Below, piece by piece: positions 15,681 to 22,769 of a DNA stretch of 41,492 nucleotides (position 1 is the first letter of the stretch; the number at the start of each line of letters is the position of its first letter). The position numbers were made by a program, and so were the translations under genes. This stretch comes from DASXMX01 sp036794395 (GTDB lineage: Bacteria; Planctomycetota; Phycisphaerae; Tepidisphaerales; Tepidisphaeraceae). The DNA is taken from NCBI GenBank assembly GCA_036794395.1, contig DAIRGS010000022.1:1-41492 (forward strand). The letters run 5' to 3'. A model generated the notes under the pieces. The model made no database searches, had not been told where the DNA came from, and saw only the letters and a program-made list of their open reading frames with translations.

Positions 15681-15726
15681 CGCCCTCACCCCAGCCCTCT
15701 CCCGGAGGGAGAGGGGGCAAGAGGGT
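15681..15726. repeat. Dispersed GC-rich palindrome, full copy
   Basis: CGCCCTCACCCCAGCCCTCT, CCCGGAGGGA centre and GAGGGGGCAAGAGGG arm, nearly identical to 741-786 about 15 kb away. Confidence 0.8.
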
Positions 15727-15811
15727 GTGCCTGCTGAGAGGTGCAACATAACCTAGATGAACGGAATCCTTCGAAAGTGACGAGCTTTCTTCAGCTCAGG
15801 CAATTCCATAC

Positions 15812-16636
15812 CTACTTCGGTTCGACCTTCACAACTTCGATCATGTTAATGGGCTCAGGCGGCATCAGGTCGCTGACAACCTGAAGAAGACGGGTGCGCG
15901 CCGGGCCGCTGGTCTTTGTCGCGGCTTGCTGCACGGTGGGAAGGATCTTGGGGCCGAGGCGTTCGAGGGCTCGGATGGAAGGACCGGCGCGATCGTCGGA
16001 GGGAGCGGACTGGATTTGGGTCAGGAGGCGATCCACTCGGGCGGGATCGATCTGGCGTTCGGTGTCGCGGACATTTGAGATGGTGGTTGTCAGTTCCTCG
16101 AGGGTGGCGGGTTTCAGCGACTCTTTGGGCTCGACATGTACGACCCACATTGCACCCTTGATGTCGGGCATCGTTACGCCGTTAGGCACGACGGCTTTGA
16201 ATTCTGACAGCAGGCGGGCCATGACCAGGAATTCCTTTCCGACGGTTTTGGGGTCGAGGATCTGGACGCAGGGATCGAGGTTGGGCTGCGGCGGGGCGTT
16301 ATTGCTGGAGAGTGGCGGCTCATCAGCCTTGGAAAAGAGGCGGATGATGGGGAGCTTGTCGCCGGGCTTGAGTGCGCCGTCGAGTGCGCGTGTGACGCTG
16401 AAGGTATACAGGCGGTATGAGTAGGAGATGGTGGCGACGCCGAGCGTTCCCAGGGCGCCGCGGCGCTCCTGAATCTCGCCGAGTTTGATCTCCGGGCCGG
16501 CCGACAAGAGCTTGGCTTCAACAATTGCGCTGGACCACTGCACGGCCCGCTCGTCCATCGTTGGACGCATGCAAGCTATCGTTACCAAAGGTGATACGAG
16601 CAACGCCAGCACCATCGCGGCGAATCGATTTGGCAT
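15812..16636 (-). CDS. Exported hypothetical protein
   Basis: A 274-residue protein with a signal peptide (FAAMVLALLVSPLVTIA) followed at once by Cys22, so lipidation is possible although TIAC is a poor lipobox. The mature part has an early domain of alternating strands (VATISYSYRLYTFSVTRALD) and a region LDPCVQILDPKTVGKEFLVM. The C-terminal half is helical and ends in hydrophilic sequence. I know no family. It is divergent from clpS and followed by a repeat-rich gap. Confidence 0.6.
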   Translation of the reverse strand: MPNRFAAMVLALLVSPLVTIACMRPTMDERAVQWSSAIVEAKLLSAGPEIKLGEIQERRGALGTLGVATISYSYRLYTFSVTRALDGALKPGDKLPIIRLFSKADEPPLSSNNAPPQPNLDPCVQILDPKTVGKEFLVMARLLSEFKAVVPNGVTMPDIKGAMWVVHVEPKESLKPATLEELTTTISNVRDTERQIDPARVDRLLTQIQSAPSDDRAGPSIRALERLGPKILPTVQQAATKTSGPARTRLLQVVSDLMPPEPINMIEVVKVEPK

Positions 16637-16666
16637 GCTGTCTCCGGAAAGAGTTAAAAAAGGCTA

Positions 16667-16695
16667 TCGACAAATTTACATCAGGCACACATATT
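16667..16695 (+). promoter_or_regulatory. Candidate sigma-70 promoter for clpS
   Basis: TCGACA (5 of 6) and CATATT (4 of 6) are 17 bases apart, about 60 bases before the clpS ATG. Confidence 0.45.
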
Positions 16696-16754
16696 AGCGA
16701 AGGTTATCAGACCTCGGCGGCGTCTAAAGCGGAAACGAGCAGGGGAAAGGAACC

Positions 16755-17108
16755 ATGGCAGAATCGCACCAAGTTGCGCAACCAGCGACACAGAAGGAAA
16801 CCAAACCTCAGCCGGGCAAGAAGCCTAAGCCGGGGCAGTTGCCCCTGTTTAATGTCATCTTGCTCGATGATGACGATCACACCTACGACTACGTGATCGA
16901 CATGCTGGAGAGCATTTTTGCCCATCCGCAGCCGCAGGCGTTTCGAATGGCCAAGACGGTAGATCAGGCCGGGCGGGTCATCGTCTGCACGACCCACAAG
17001 GAACTGGCCGAGCTGAAGCGCGATCAGATTCTCGCATACGGCGGGGATTTTCGAATCCCGACGTGCGAAGGGTCCATGTCGGCGGTGATTGAGCCGGTGG
17101 ATGGGTGA
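16755..17108 (+). CDS. clpS: ATP-dependent Clp protease adaptor ClpS
   Basis: Adaptor delivering proteins with destabilising N-terminal residues to a Clp unfoldase. The 117-residue protein has a 30-residue Lys/Pro/Gln-rich flexible tail and then the ClpS core LFNVILLDDDDHTYDYVIDM. AGGGGAAAGG precedes the ATG. By-eye alignment with E. coli ClpS puts Asp at Asn34, Tyr at gatekeeper Met40, and Asp (VDQAG) at His66, so the pocket may differ from the standard one. clpX lies 1.4 kb upstream and aat 17.5 kb downstream. A clpA or clpC partner is not visible. Confidence 0.9.
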   Translation: MAESHQVAQPATQKETKPQPGKKPKPGQLPLFNVILLDDDDHTYDYVIDMLESIFAHPQPQAFRMAKTVDQAGRVIVCTTHKELAELKRDQILAYGGDFRIPTCEGSMSAVIEPVDG

Positions 17109-17134
17109 CGATCGTCCAGGCCATGGGGGGAATT

Positions 17135-17362
17135 TTATTGCCGGTGGGTAATAAGCTCTTCCGCGGTCATTCCGATGTCGTGCGCGATTTTCCGAAAAAG
17201 CGACGGAGCGAGGTCACGACCACGATGATCCGGCACCGTCGTGCCGCGCCCGTCGGGATGGCGGAACTGCATGTGAGACCCTCGTTGCCGCACGCACGTA
17301 AACCCCAGCGCATTGAGGATCGCCACAACTTCACGTGGTTTGAGGACTGGCAGTTTGGGCAT
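17135..17362 (-). CDS. hicA: HicA-type mRNA interferase toxin
   Basis: Small toxin with a double-stranded-RNA-binding-like fold that cleaves mRNA. The 75 residues read MPKLPVLKPREVVAILNALG and then FTCVRQRGSHMQFRHPDG. The GSH motif with its catalytic His matches HicA, as does the following TVPDH segment. The ATG at 17362 lies one base beyond the hicB stop, so translation is probably coupled. An in-frame start at 17422 would overlap hicB. The antitoxin-first order is less common than hicA-hicB but known. Confidence 0.88.
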   Translation of the reverse strand: MPKLPVLKPREVVAILNALGFTCVRQRGSHMQFRHPDGRGTTVPDHRGRDLAPSLFRKIAHDIGMTAEELITHRQ

Positions 17363-17363
17363 C

Positions 17364-17576
17364 TCAATCGATGGTAACGAGTTGGGTACCGACGAATTCC
17401 CCTTCGAGTTGGGGCGGACCATCTTCGAGAAGCATCTCGATTACTTCCCTGAGATTAGCTTGCAACTCATCAAGGGAAGCACCTTGTGAGTGGGCGCCCG
17501 GAAACCCCGGAACATAACCAACGAGCAGACCGGTATCCACATCCCGCTCCACGACCGCAGTGAATGTTGGCTTCAT
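17364..17576 (-). CDS. hicB: HicB-type antitoxin
   Basis: Partner of the adjacent HicA. The 70-residue protein has the partially degraded RNase-H-like fold of the family: FTAVVERDVDTGLLVGYVPG, then FPGAHSQGASLDELQANLRE and VIEMLLED. It lacks a C-terminal DNA-binding domain, so autoregulation by HicB is uncertain. The ATG at 17576 has no Shine-Dalgarno site but has TACAAT exactly six bases upstream, suggesting a leaderless message. A start at 17612 would put that box inside the gene. Confidence 0.88.
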   Translation of the reverse strand: MKPTFTAVVERDVDTGLLVGYVPGFPGAHSQGASLDELQANLREVIEMLLEDGPPQLEGEFVGTQLVTID

Positions 17577-17582
17577 AAGATA

Positions 17583-17588
17583 ATTGTA
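17583..17588 (-). promoter_or_regulatory. -10 box abutting hicB
   Basis: TACAAT ends six bases before ATG, the same spacing and box as before the antitoxin-like gene at 11736. No clear -35 box is seen because a hairpin occupies that place. Confidence 0.4.
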
Positions 17589-17602
17589 TCTCAAAAACGA
17601 CA

Positions 17603-17642
17603 GCCGGCGCATCCGCTACCACAATTGGGCGGATGCGCCGGC
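17603..17642 (-). terminator. Hairpin terminator after the PARG unit
   Basis: GCCGGCGCATCCGC and its exact mirror form a 14-bp stem with a 12-base loop. On the minus strand it is followed by TGTCGTTTTTG. It lies 170 bases after the PARG stop codon and just before hicB, insulating the two units. Confidence 0.65.
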
Positions 17643-17814
17643 GCCGAAATCGTTAAAAGTTCCAATGCTTTAGGGCAAATCAAGCAAATCAGCTCCGAAT
17701 CGGCGTCGGGGGAGATTTGCAAAACCTTCTAGACAGCGCGCGGGTCTGATCTCGGCTGTCATTAAACCGGTGGATGGGCGAATCTGCCGGATCGTTGGTC
17801 GCGGCGCGGTTTCA

Positions 17815-18660
17815 TCATCCAAATATTTTTGAAAACGGCGCGATCGTGTCGCCCCGGCGATCCAGGACTGCAAACTCCACATGTTGGAATGCATGTGCGT
17901 AGTGCCCTGTCCCCAGCAGTAGTTCGGCGAATAGACCTGCCACCCCTTCCGAGTCGTTGCCAAAGACGCCGCATCCCCACGCACCCAAAACCAGCGCGGT
18001 TTGGCCCTGAACGATGGCGGCGGACAGGACGTGTTCCATTCGCCGGCGAAAGGTGACCTCAATTTGATCCAGGGAATCCGGTTGAGTCTTCGCAATCGCC
18101 CCGGCGTTGGGGGCGGGCGAAGTGATGAAGGTCACTTGAAAAGGGTCTTCCAGCAACTGGTCGGCATCATCACGAAAAACGGGAACCTCCGGCGACACGA
18201 TCATGTGATCCGTGTAGAGCAGCGAAGGCGATGCACGGTTCGCATCGTAGTATGCCATGTTCCTGTTCAGGCAGGAGTACAGCGCGCTTGCCCGGGCGAG
18301 GCTTTCTTCCTGTGCCTGTGAACCACCCATAAAGCCGCCGCCGGGATTCTTTGCTGAGGCGAAGTTGAGGGCGGCGGTGCGGTTCGATCCATATTTGGCC
18401 GCGAGCCTTCGGGCGGCGGAGAGGGTTGTCTCGTTGCTTACCGCAAACGTAGTCGAATATGACGCGAGCGCCATAGCCTCGGTGGCGCGGCGCTGAAGCG
18501 AGCGAAAATCACCTGGGGTTATTAGCATACTGGTTTCTTCTGCTGTACGGATTACATCGCCTATGACGACTTCACGACCGGACGGCGCTCGGTAAACGCC
18601 CGATGCGACAATCGCCATCGTCTCGGCTGCGATCCTGGCTCGTTGATCCCTGTTTGCCAT
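17815..18660 (-). CDS. Bacterial poly(ADP-ribose) glycohydrolase-like protein, TIGR02452 family
   Basis: Macrodomain-fold hydrolase predicted to remove ADP-ribose from protein or other targets in the cytosol. The 281-residue protein carries the PARG loop GGGFMGGSQAQEE at residues 107-119. Its GGG, seven residues and QEE fit the family signature, and Glu118 and Glu119 correspond to the catalytic pair. NFASAKNPGG precedes it, and LVLGAWGCGVFGNDSEGVA is the conserved phosphate-binding loop near the C-terminus. The start ATG is at 18660, 14 bases after the preceding small gene, with which it should be co-transcribed. No ADP-ribosyltransferase is encoded nearby. Confidence 0.87.
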   Translation of the reverse strand: MANRDQRARIAAETMAIVASGVYRAPSGREVVIGDVIRTAEETSMLITPGDFRSLQRRATEAMALASYSTTFAVSNETTLSAARRLAAKYGSNRTAALNFASAKNPGGGFMGGSQAQEESLARASALYSCLNRNMAYYDANRASPSLLYTDHMIVSPEVPVFRDDADQLLEDPFQVTFITSPAPNAGAIAKTQPDSLDQIEVTFRRRMEHVLSAAIVQGQTALVLGAWGCGVFGNDSEGVAGLFAELLLGTGHYAHAFQHVEFAVLDRRGDTIAPFSKIFG

Positions 18661-18674
18661 GTTATTCCCGCAGT

Positions 18675-18941
18675 TTATTCTGCCGGTGCGACAATCAAAA
18701 CTTCCTCAAGCCGCTCCAGACGAAAACAATTTGGACCGAATGCGATGGCGTTTATCCGGATGAGTCGGTGTTTTGAATCTGCCCAGAGGACGCGCGTTTC
18801 GATTGTGATTTGTTCGCCGCCACAAAGTGTCTGGCGAATCGCCGCGGGCTCGCCGATCCGCTGCGCGAGCGACGCGTGACCCAGCAGCCGGCATTTGGCC
18901 AGTTCATCAGCCAGCAATTTGTACGCGTCACCCCGATTCAT
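18675..18941 (-). CDS. Small protein paired with the PARG-like gene
   Basis: An 88-residue protein starting MNRGDAYKLLADELAKCRLL and continuing into a beta-rich half (ITIETRVLWADSKHRLIRIN, then AIAFGPNCFRLERLEEVLIV). It looks like a small widespread family with an N-terminal helix pair and a C-terminal sheet, but I cannot name a function. The ATG at 18941 is chosen over 18971 because it begins the conserved-looking part. The PARG gene follows after 14 bases. Confidence 0.65.
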   Translation of the reverse strand: MNRGDAYKLLADELAKCRLLGHASLAQRIGEPAAIRQTLCGGEQITIETRVLWADSKHRLIRINAIAFGPNCFRLERLEEVLIVAPAE

Positions 18942-19009
18942 CTCGTTGTTTCCGCAATGCCCAGGGAGCACGTAATAATATTCATCACGACTGAGTCTGG
19001 AAATGAAAT

Positions 19010-19044
19010 CGCCGGGCTGGAGTATATGGCCCTCCAGCCCGGCG
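19010..19044. terminator. Strong hairpin downstream of the pirin gene
   Basis: CGCCGGGCTGGAG and CTCCAGCCCGGCG form a perfect 13-bp stem with a 9-base loop, 25 bases beyond the pirin stop codon. The following T run is weak on the minus strand and moderate on the plus strand. Confidence 0.6.
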
Positions 19045-19068
19045 AATTTTGATGAAGTTTAGTTAAAT

Positions 19069-19764
19069 TTACGGCAAATCCAGGAGAATCAATTCGGCAT
19101 TAGATTCGGCTGAGATCTCCAGAACCTTCTCATTGGCCACCTTGGCCTGATCTCCCTTGGCCAGGGTTTTCCCATTGAGCGTGATCGAACCGTCGATCAG
19201 GAACAGGTATGCATGGCTCCCTTGATTTTCATGCTTCACGCTTTCCCCTGGTTTAAGGGCTGAAACGTAGATCGTCGCATCCTGATCAATCGCCAGGGTG
19301 TCGGAGACATTTCCGGACGACACGACTGGGAGCAGCTTGCCGGCCCTTTGCTCGGGGCTGAACTTGCGCTGTTCCCATCGCGGCTTATTGCCCTGATGTT
19401 TGGGCATGATCCAAAGCTGCATCAGATGCACGGGCTGTGTTTCCGAGGCGTTGAACTCCGCGTGTCGGATGCCGGTGCCGGCGCTCATAACCTGTACTTC
19501 GCCGGGTTGAACCAGGCCATGGTTGCCGAGCTGGTCCTGATGTTCGAGCTGTCCATCGACGACGTAGGTGACGATTTCCATGTCGCGGTGCGGGTGCATG
19601 GGGAAGCCGCCACCGCCTCGGATGACATCATCGTTGAAGACGCGCAGCTCGCTCCAGTTCATGTTGGCCGGGTCGTGATAGTCGCCGAAGGAAAAGTGCC
19701 AGTTGGTTTCGAGCCAGCCGTGGTCGGCATGATGACGGTCGGCCGAGTGGATTACGCTAATCAT
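19069..19764 (-). CDS. Pirin-family bicupin protein (YhhW-like)
   Basis: Cytosolic bicupin of 231 residues. Metal ligands of the N-terminal cupin are all visible: His57 and His59 in MHPHRDMEIVTYVVDG, and His101 and Glu103 in GIRHAEFN. E. coli YhhW uses the same positions and oxidises quercetin in vitro, but the natural substrate of this family is unsettled. The second cupin (about 140-231) lacks obvious ligands. AAGGAG lies before the ATG. A perfect TATAAT and a TCTGTT-AC-AACAGA palindrome sit in the 68-base gap to the upstream MarR gene, which is the likely regulator. Confidence 0.92.
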   Translation of the reverse strand: MISVIHSADRHHADHGWLETNWHFSFGDYHDPANMNWSELRVFNDDVIRGGGGFPMHPHRDMEIVTYVVDGQLEHQDQLGNHGLVQPGEVQVMSAGTGIRHAEFNASETQPVHLMQLWIMPKHQGNKPRWEQRKFSPEQRAGKLLPVVSSGNVSDTLAIDQDATIYVSALKPGESVKHENQGSHAYLFLIDGSITLNGKTLAKGDQAKVANEKVLEISAESNAELILLDLP

Positions 19765-19796
19765 GATTGCAGCTCCTTATTTTCGTTATCACGATA

Positions 19797-19817
19797 TCTG
19801 TTACAACAGACATTATA
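19797..19817 (-). promoter_or_regulatory. Pirin promoter -10 box with MarR operator candidate
   Basis: On the minus strand TATAAT (19812-19817) is followed after one base by the perfect palindrome TCTGTTGTAACAGA (19797-19810), which would cover the transcription start. The plus-strand string ATATCTGTTAC here is matched in the MarR promoter. Confidence 0.6.
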
Positions 19818-19832
19818 CGCTTTGGCCCGCGT

Positions 19833-20300
19833 TCAGGTTCGCGCTCGAGCGGTCTCAAGAAGATCGGCCAGAAGTTTGAGTTTTTCCCTGCCCAGATGCC
19901 CAAGCTGCGTTCGATGCAGATCGGCGATGGGCTGGTCGAGGCGTTCAAGCAAGCCCAGCCCTGTTTTGGTGATCGAAGCCCGAACAACCCGGCGGTCGCT
20001 GGCATCGCGGCTTCGAGTCAACAGTTCGCGTTTTTCAAGCCGGTCGAGCAGACGGGTCATATCGGGCTCGCGGGTCAGCATTCGGTCGGAGATTTTGCCG
20101 CACGCCAACCCATCGGGGCCGGCCGCCCGCAGAATGCGAAGCACGTTGTACTGGGTGGGCGATAGCGCATGTGGCTTTAGCAGATCGGCCAGCTCGCCCA
20201 TCAAGATGTCGGCGGTTTTCTGGATATTGAGGAACGTCGCCTGCTCGGCGCTGCGAAGGCGACCCGAAGCCTCTTTTTTAACTGGTTTGACGTCAGGCAT
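19833..20300 (-). CDS. MarR-family transcriptional regulator
   Basis: Dimeric winged-helix regulator of 155 residues. After a charged N-terminus come the dimer helix and LSPTQYNVLRILRAAGPDGL, the recognition region KISDRMLTREPDMTRLLDRL, and the wing with SRDASDRRVVRASITKTGLG. It lies 68 bases upstream of the pirin gene on the same strand. Its own promoter overlaps a sequence also found before pirin, so autoregulation and control of pirin are likely. It could respond to an aromatic or oxidative signal, as MarR proteins often do, but the ligand cannot be read here. Confidence 0.92.
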   Translation of the reverse strand: MPDVKPVKKEASGRLRSAEQATFLNIQKTADILMGELADLLKPHALSPTQYNVLRILRAAGPDGLACGKISDRMLTREPDMTRLLDRLEKRELLTRSRDASDRRVVRASITKTGLGLLERLDQPIADLHRTQLGHLGREKLKLLADLLETARART

Positions 20301-20305
20301 TTCCC

Positions 20306-20334
20306 ATTTTAGGCGTGTAAACAGATATTGTCAT
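20306..20334 (-). promoter_or_regulatory. Near-consensus promoter giving a likely leaderless marR mRNA
   Basis: On the minus strand ATGACA (5 of 6) and TAAAAT (5 of 6) are exactly 17 bases apart. The spacer contains ATATCTGTTTAC, the putative MarR site, and the -35 box is part of the palindrome TGTCATGACA (20329-20338). Only five bases lie between the -10 box and ATG. Confidence 0.65.
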
Positions 20335-20348
20335 GACACTGAATGCGA

Positions 20349-21720
20349 TTATTGTTTGGCAGAAAAGCTTCCTGTCATCGGCGCTGGTCCAGATTGGATT
20401 GCAAATGTACCGTGGAACACGGAGCGATTTCTACCGAGCGTGCCTTGGGCAAGCCCCGCCCCCTCGCCCGACAGCACCATGTCGAAATGGTTGCGTGAAA
20501 TAAACCCATCGAAATTGAAAACGGTCCCTCCGATCGTGAGGCTGCCGGTGATGAGGCCATCACTTGTTTCGCCGGTGATGTTCAAGACGACCGGCTGGGA
20601 TTGGGTGACCGGGGTTGGGGCCGCGCTTGGCGCTGTATTGGTTGGAGTGGTCGTAGATGAAGAAGTCGCCGGGCTTGTGGCAGTACCTGTATTAGGGCCC
20701 AGGCCCATCAGGGAAGTAGTTGGGCCGGTAAGAGACCCCGTGACTCCGGTAATCGCACCAGTCGATCCTGCGATTGCGATCGCCCCTATTCCACCGGTAA
20801 TGGCGCCGGTCGATCCAGTGATCGCCCCTGTGGCGCCGGTGATCGCGCCAGTTGAACCTGTAATGGCGCCGGTTGAGCCGGTGATTGCACCGGTTCCGAC
20901 AGTGCCGGCGGTAATTGAGCCGATCGGCATACCCGTAATTGCACCGGTAGCGCCCGTGATCGCGCCGGTTGAGCCGGAGATTGCGCCTGTATTAGGCGCG
21001 ATGGCGCCGGTGGCGCCAGCAATTGCGCCAGTTGAATTGGCGATCGGAATTGCGCCGGCGGCTCCAGTAATTGCGGAAGTTGAACCCGAGACCGTTCCGT
21101 TGCTCGGCGCAGTTGTGGAANNNNNNNNNNGCTGAAGTGATAGCGGCTGCCGATGAAGTTGCTTGTGATCCGCCAATCTCAGCAGTGCCGTTAAAGGTTT
21201 GCACGAACGGGCCCGATGCGGTTTGCCCGATTGTGGCGGGGGAGTCTGGAGCGGAAACCGTTGTGCCCCCCGCCAAAGCACGAACCTCGCCGGTGATTTG
21301 TTGAGAACCAATTGTTGAAGACCAGCGGCCGTTCAGCGCCTTGCCGTTTCGAGACAGCGTGACAAATAAGACGCCCGCTCCTCCGTTTTCGCCTGCAACG
21401 ATCAATTCCACCTTGCTGCCATGCTTCGAGCCTTGGAACGCGAAGGTTCCGAGCTGGTCGGCGGAAAAGCCGCCGGTCAATGCGCCGCTGGCACTTTGGT
21501 CTGAAATCGTGAGGTCGAAGGCGAGGCGTTTGGGCGTCGCGGCCGGGGCGCCGTTCTCAACGATGGCGGGAAGCGGTTTGCTCAACGTGAGGGTGCCGGA
21601 GTAATTGGGCTGGATCGACGCCGCCAGCAGTTGCCGCCCCTCCAGAATTTCGGCCAGGGCCACCGCTCGACGGACAGCATGACAAGGCGATTTGCGGGAA
21701 TAAGTTGACTTGATAAACAT
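20349..21720 (-). CDS. LEPR-XLL-type exported protein with Gly-Ala-Ile-Thr heptad repeats, interrupted by an assembly gap
   Basis: One gene read in two pieces because ten Ns break it. The N-terminal piece has AEILEGRQLLAASI, a LEPR-XLL-type motif after a basic N-terminus, and a beta-rich domain (SKVELIVAGENGGAGVLFVT). The second piece has about ten copies of a heptad like STGAITG, then a Ser/Thr/Pro-rich linker and a C-terminal beta-rich domain (DGLITGSLTIGGTVFNFDGF). The second domain resembles the first in its 'G-L-G' repeats, so the ends may be related. The ATG at 21720 is preferred because GGAG lies nine bases upstream. An ATG at 21726 is possible. Probably surface-located. Confidence 0.75.
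20725..21078 (-). repeat. 21-bp tandem repeats encoding the heptads
   Basis: Units of 21 bases encode xTGAITG on the minus strand, and the same DNA reads as PVIAPVx on the plus strand. Copies are interrupted by short deviations such as MPIGSITAG. The boundaries are approximate. Confidence 0.75.
21121..21130. other. Assembly gap (10 Ns)
   Basis: The ten undetermined bases stand for an unknown true length. The frames on either side differ by one position, which a real gap length would reconcile. It lies just upstream of the repeat array in the coding direction. Confidence 0.98.
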
Positions 21721-21884
21721 TGGCATCAGCTCCCATCGTAATCTTCAAGGCATGTGCCTTTCCTAAAAGTGCACGTGATGCAGTCAGCAATGCAGAAGCC
21801 AATAAATGAGGCGGTAACCGGGAAAAGGGTCCGAGACGCGCCGCGCAGGCGAACTCATCAATTAGGCGAGGATGACAGAATCGA

Positions 21885-22628
21885 TTACCAGAAGCGCCAG
21901 TCGCCGGTGTAGAGCACATAAAGCCCGAGTAAGAAGTTAGTTACGCCGTGCATGATGATGCACGCGCCCAGGCTGCGGGTCTTAATCAGCAGCCATCCGA
22001 TCATCAGGCCCCAGACAATCGCGGTCAGCCATTGCGGGTGGACAAAGCAGAACGCGAACGAGACGGCAAGCAGGGGAATTCCGCGATCCCATTCGCCAAT
22101 CGAGGCAAGCCTGAAGTCGGCCGGGGCGGCGACGGTGCGCCACAGGAAATCCCGCCAGAACAACTCCTCCATGACCGGCACAACCAGCGCGGCCCCGGCC
22201 CATCGCAAGCCAATAAATGCCCATGACATCACCGGCGAGGCGAAAGCCTTGGTCAGATCGCGCGGATCGCCCGCCATTTCAGGGAAGTGGGGCCAGAGTT
22301 TGAGCAGGAGCCGTTCCATCCCAACCCACTGGATGACGCCGATCACGCCCATGAGCGCGCCGAGCCACAAATGGTTCCAACGGATCGGGGTGTATTTGGG
22401 CCACAAAACGTAAAGCAGACCGGCGGCCAAAAGCGTCTTGACGATATACGAGAACGGGTAAATCGAAGGCCACTGGACGCCGGCCGCGGTGAGAATCAAG
22501 AACACACCCATGGGAAGGATATAGGCGACGTCGTCGCCAACCCGGTCAAGCCAAAGGTTTGGGCGCACCCCCAGCGGGTGATCTGGAAGCGGCGTTGGAG
22601 GGGGAGATACCGGCGGTATTGGATTCAT
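21885..22628 (-). CDS. CAAX/CPBP-type intramembrane protease, PEP-CTERM-associated form
   Basis: Polytopic inner-membrane protein of 247 residues with about seven hydrophobic segments. PVMEELFWRDFLWR carries the EExxxR motif of CPBP glutamic-type proteases, and FCFVHPQW and CIIMHGVTN supply the conserved His residues. The C-terminus (TNFLLGLYVLYTGDWRFW) closely resembles the TIGR03008 subgroup, which often lies with exosortase and PEP-CTERM genes. No exosortase is present here. Its neighbour is the LEPR-XLL protein at 20349-21720, so a role in handling surface proteins is inference. Confidence 0.82.
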   Translation of the reverse strand: MNPIPPVSPPPTPLPDHPLGVRPNLWLDRVGDDVAYILPMGVFLILTAAGVQWPSIYPFSYIVKTLLAAGLLYVLWPKYTPIRWNHLWLGALMGVIGVIQWVGMERLLLKLWPHFPEMAGDPRDLTKAFASPVMSWAFIGLRWAGAALVVPVMEELFWRDFLWRTVAAPADFRLASIGEWDRGIPLLAVSFAFCFVHPQWLTAIVWGLMIGWLLIKTRSLGACIIMHGVTNFLLGLYVLYTGDWRFW

Positions 22629-22658
22629 GATGAATAGGAGGATTCACCGCAACCACAC

Positions 22659-22762
22659 TAAATAAACGTGCACGATTCGTCCACTGTGGTGCAGGCTTCC
22701 AAGCCTGCACGTGCAGGTCTGGAGACCCGCACCACAAACGCTTGATCGTGCACGGTCATTTA
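22659..22762. repeat. MITE-like palindrome with two internal hairpins
   Basis: Terminal arms at 22659-22678 and 22743-22762 are imperfect mirrors (TAAATAAACGTGCACGATTC against its mirror with ACCGTGCACGATCA). Inside, GTGGTGC and GCACCAC enclose hairpins GCAGGCTTCCAAGCCTGC and GCAGGTCTGGAGACCCGC. The ends share a 'CGTGYRCGATTC' core with the 11803-12050 element. Confidence 0.75.
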
Positions 22763-22769
22763 GATCAAA

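Noticed and set aside
19348..21135. A 595-residue plus-strand frame opposite the pirin, marR and heptad-repeat genes
   Set aside because: It is antisense to well-supported genes. Its Pro-Val-Ile-Ala repeats are the mirror reading of the heptads, and it has no ribosome site.
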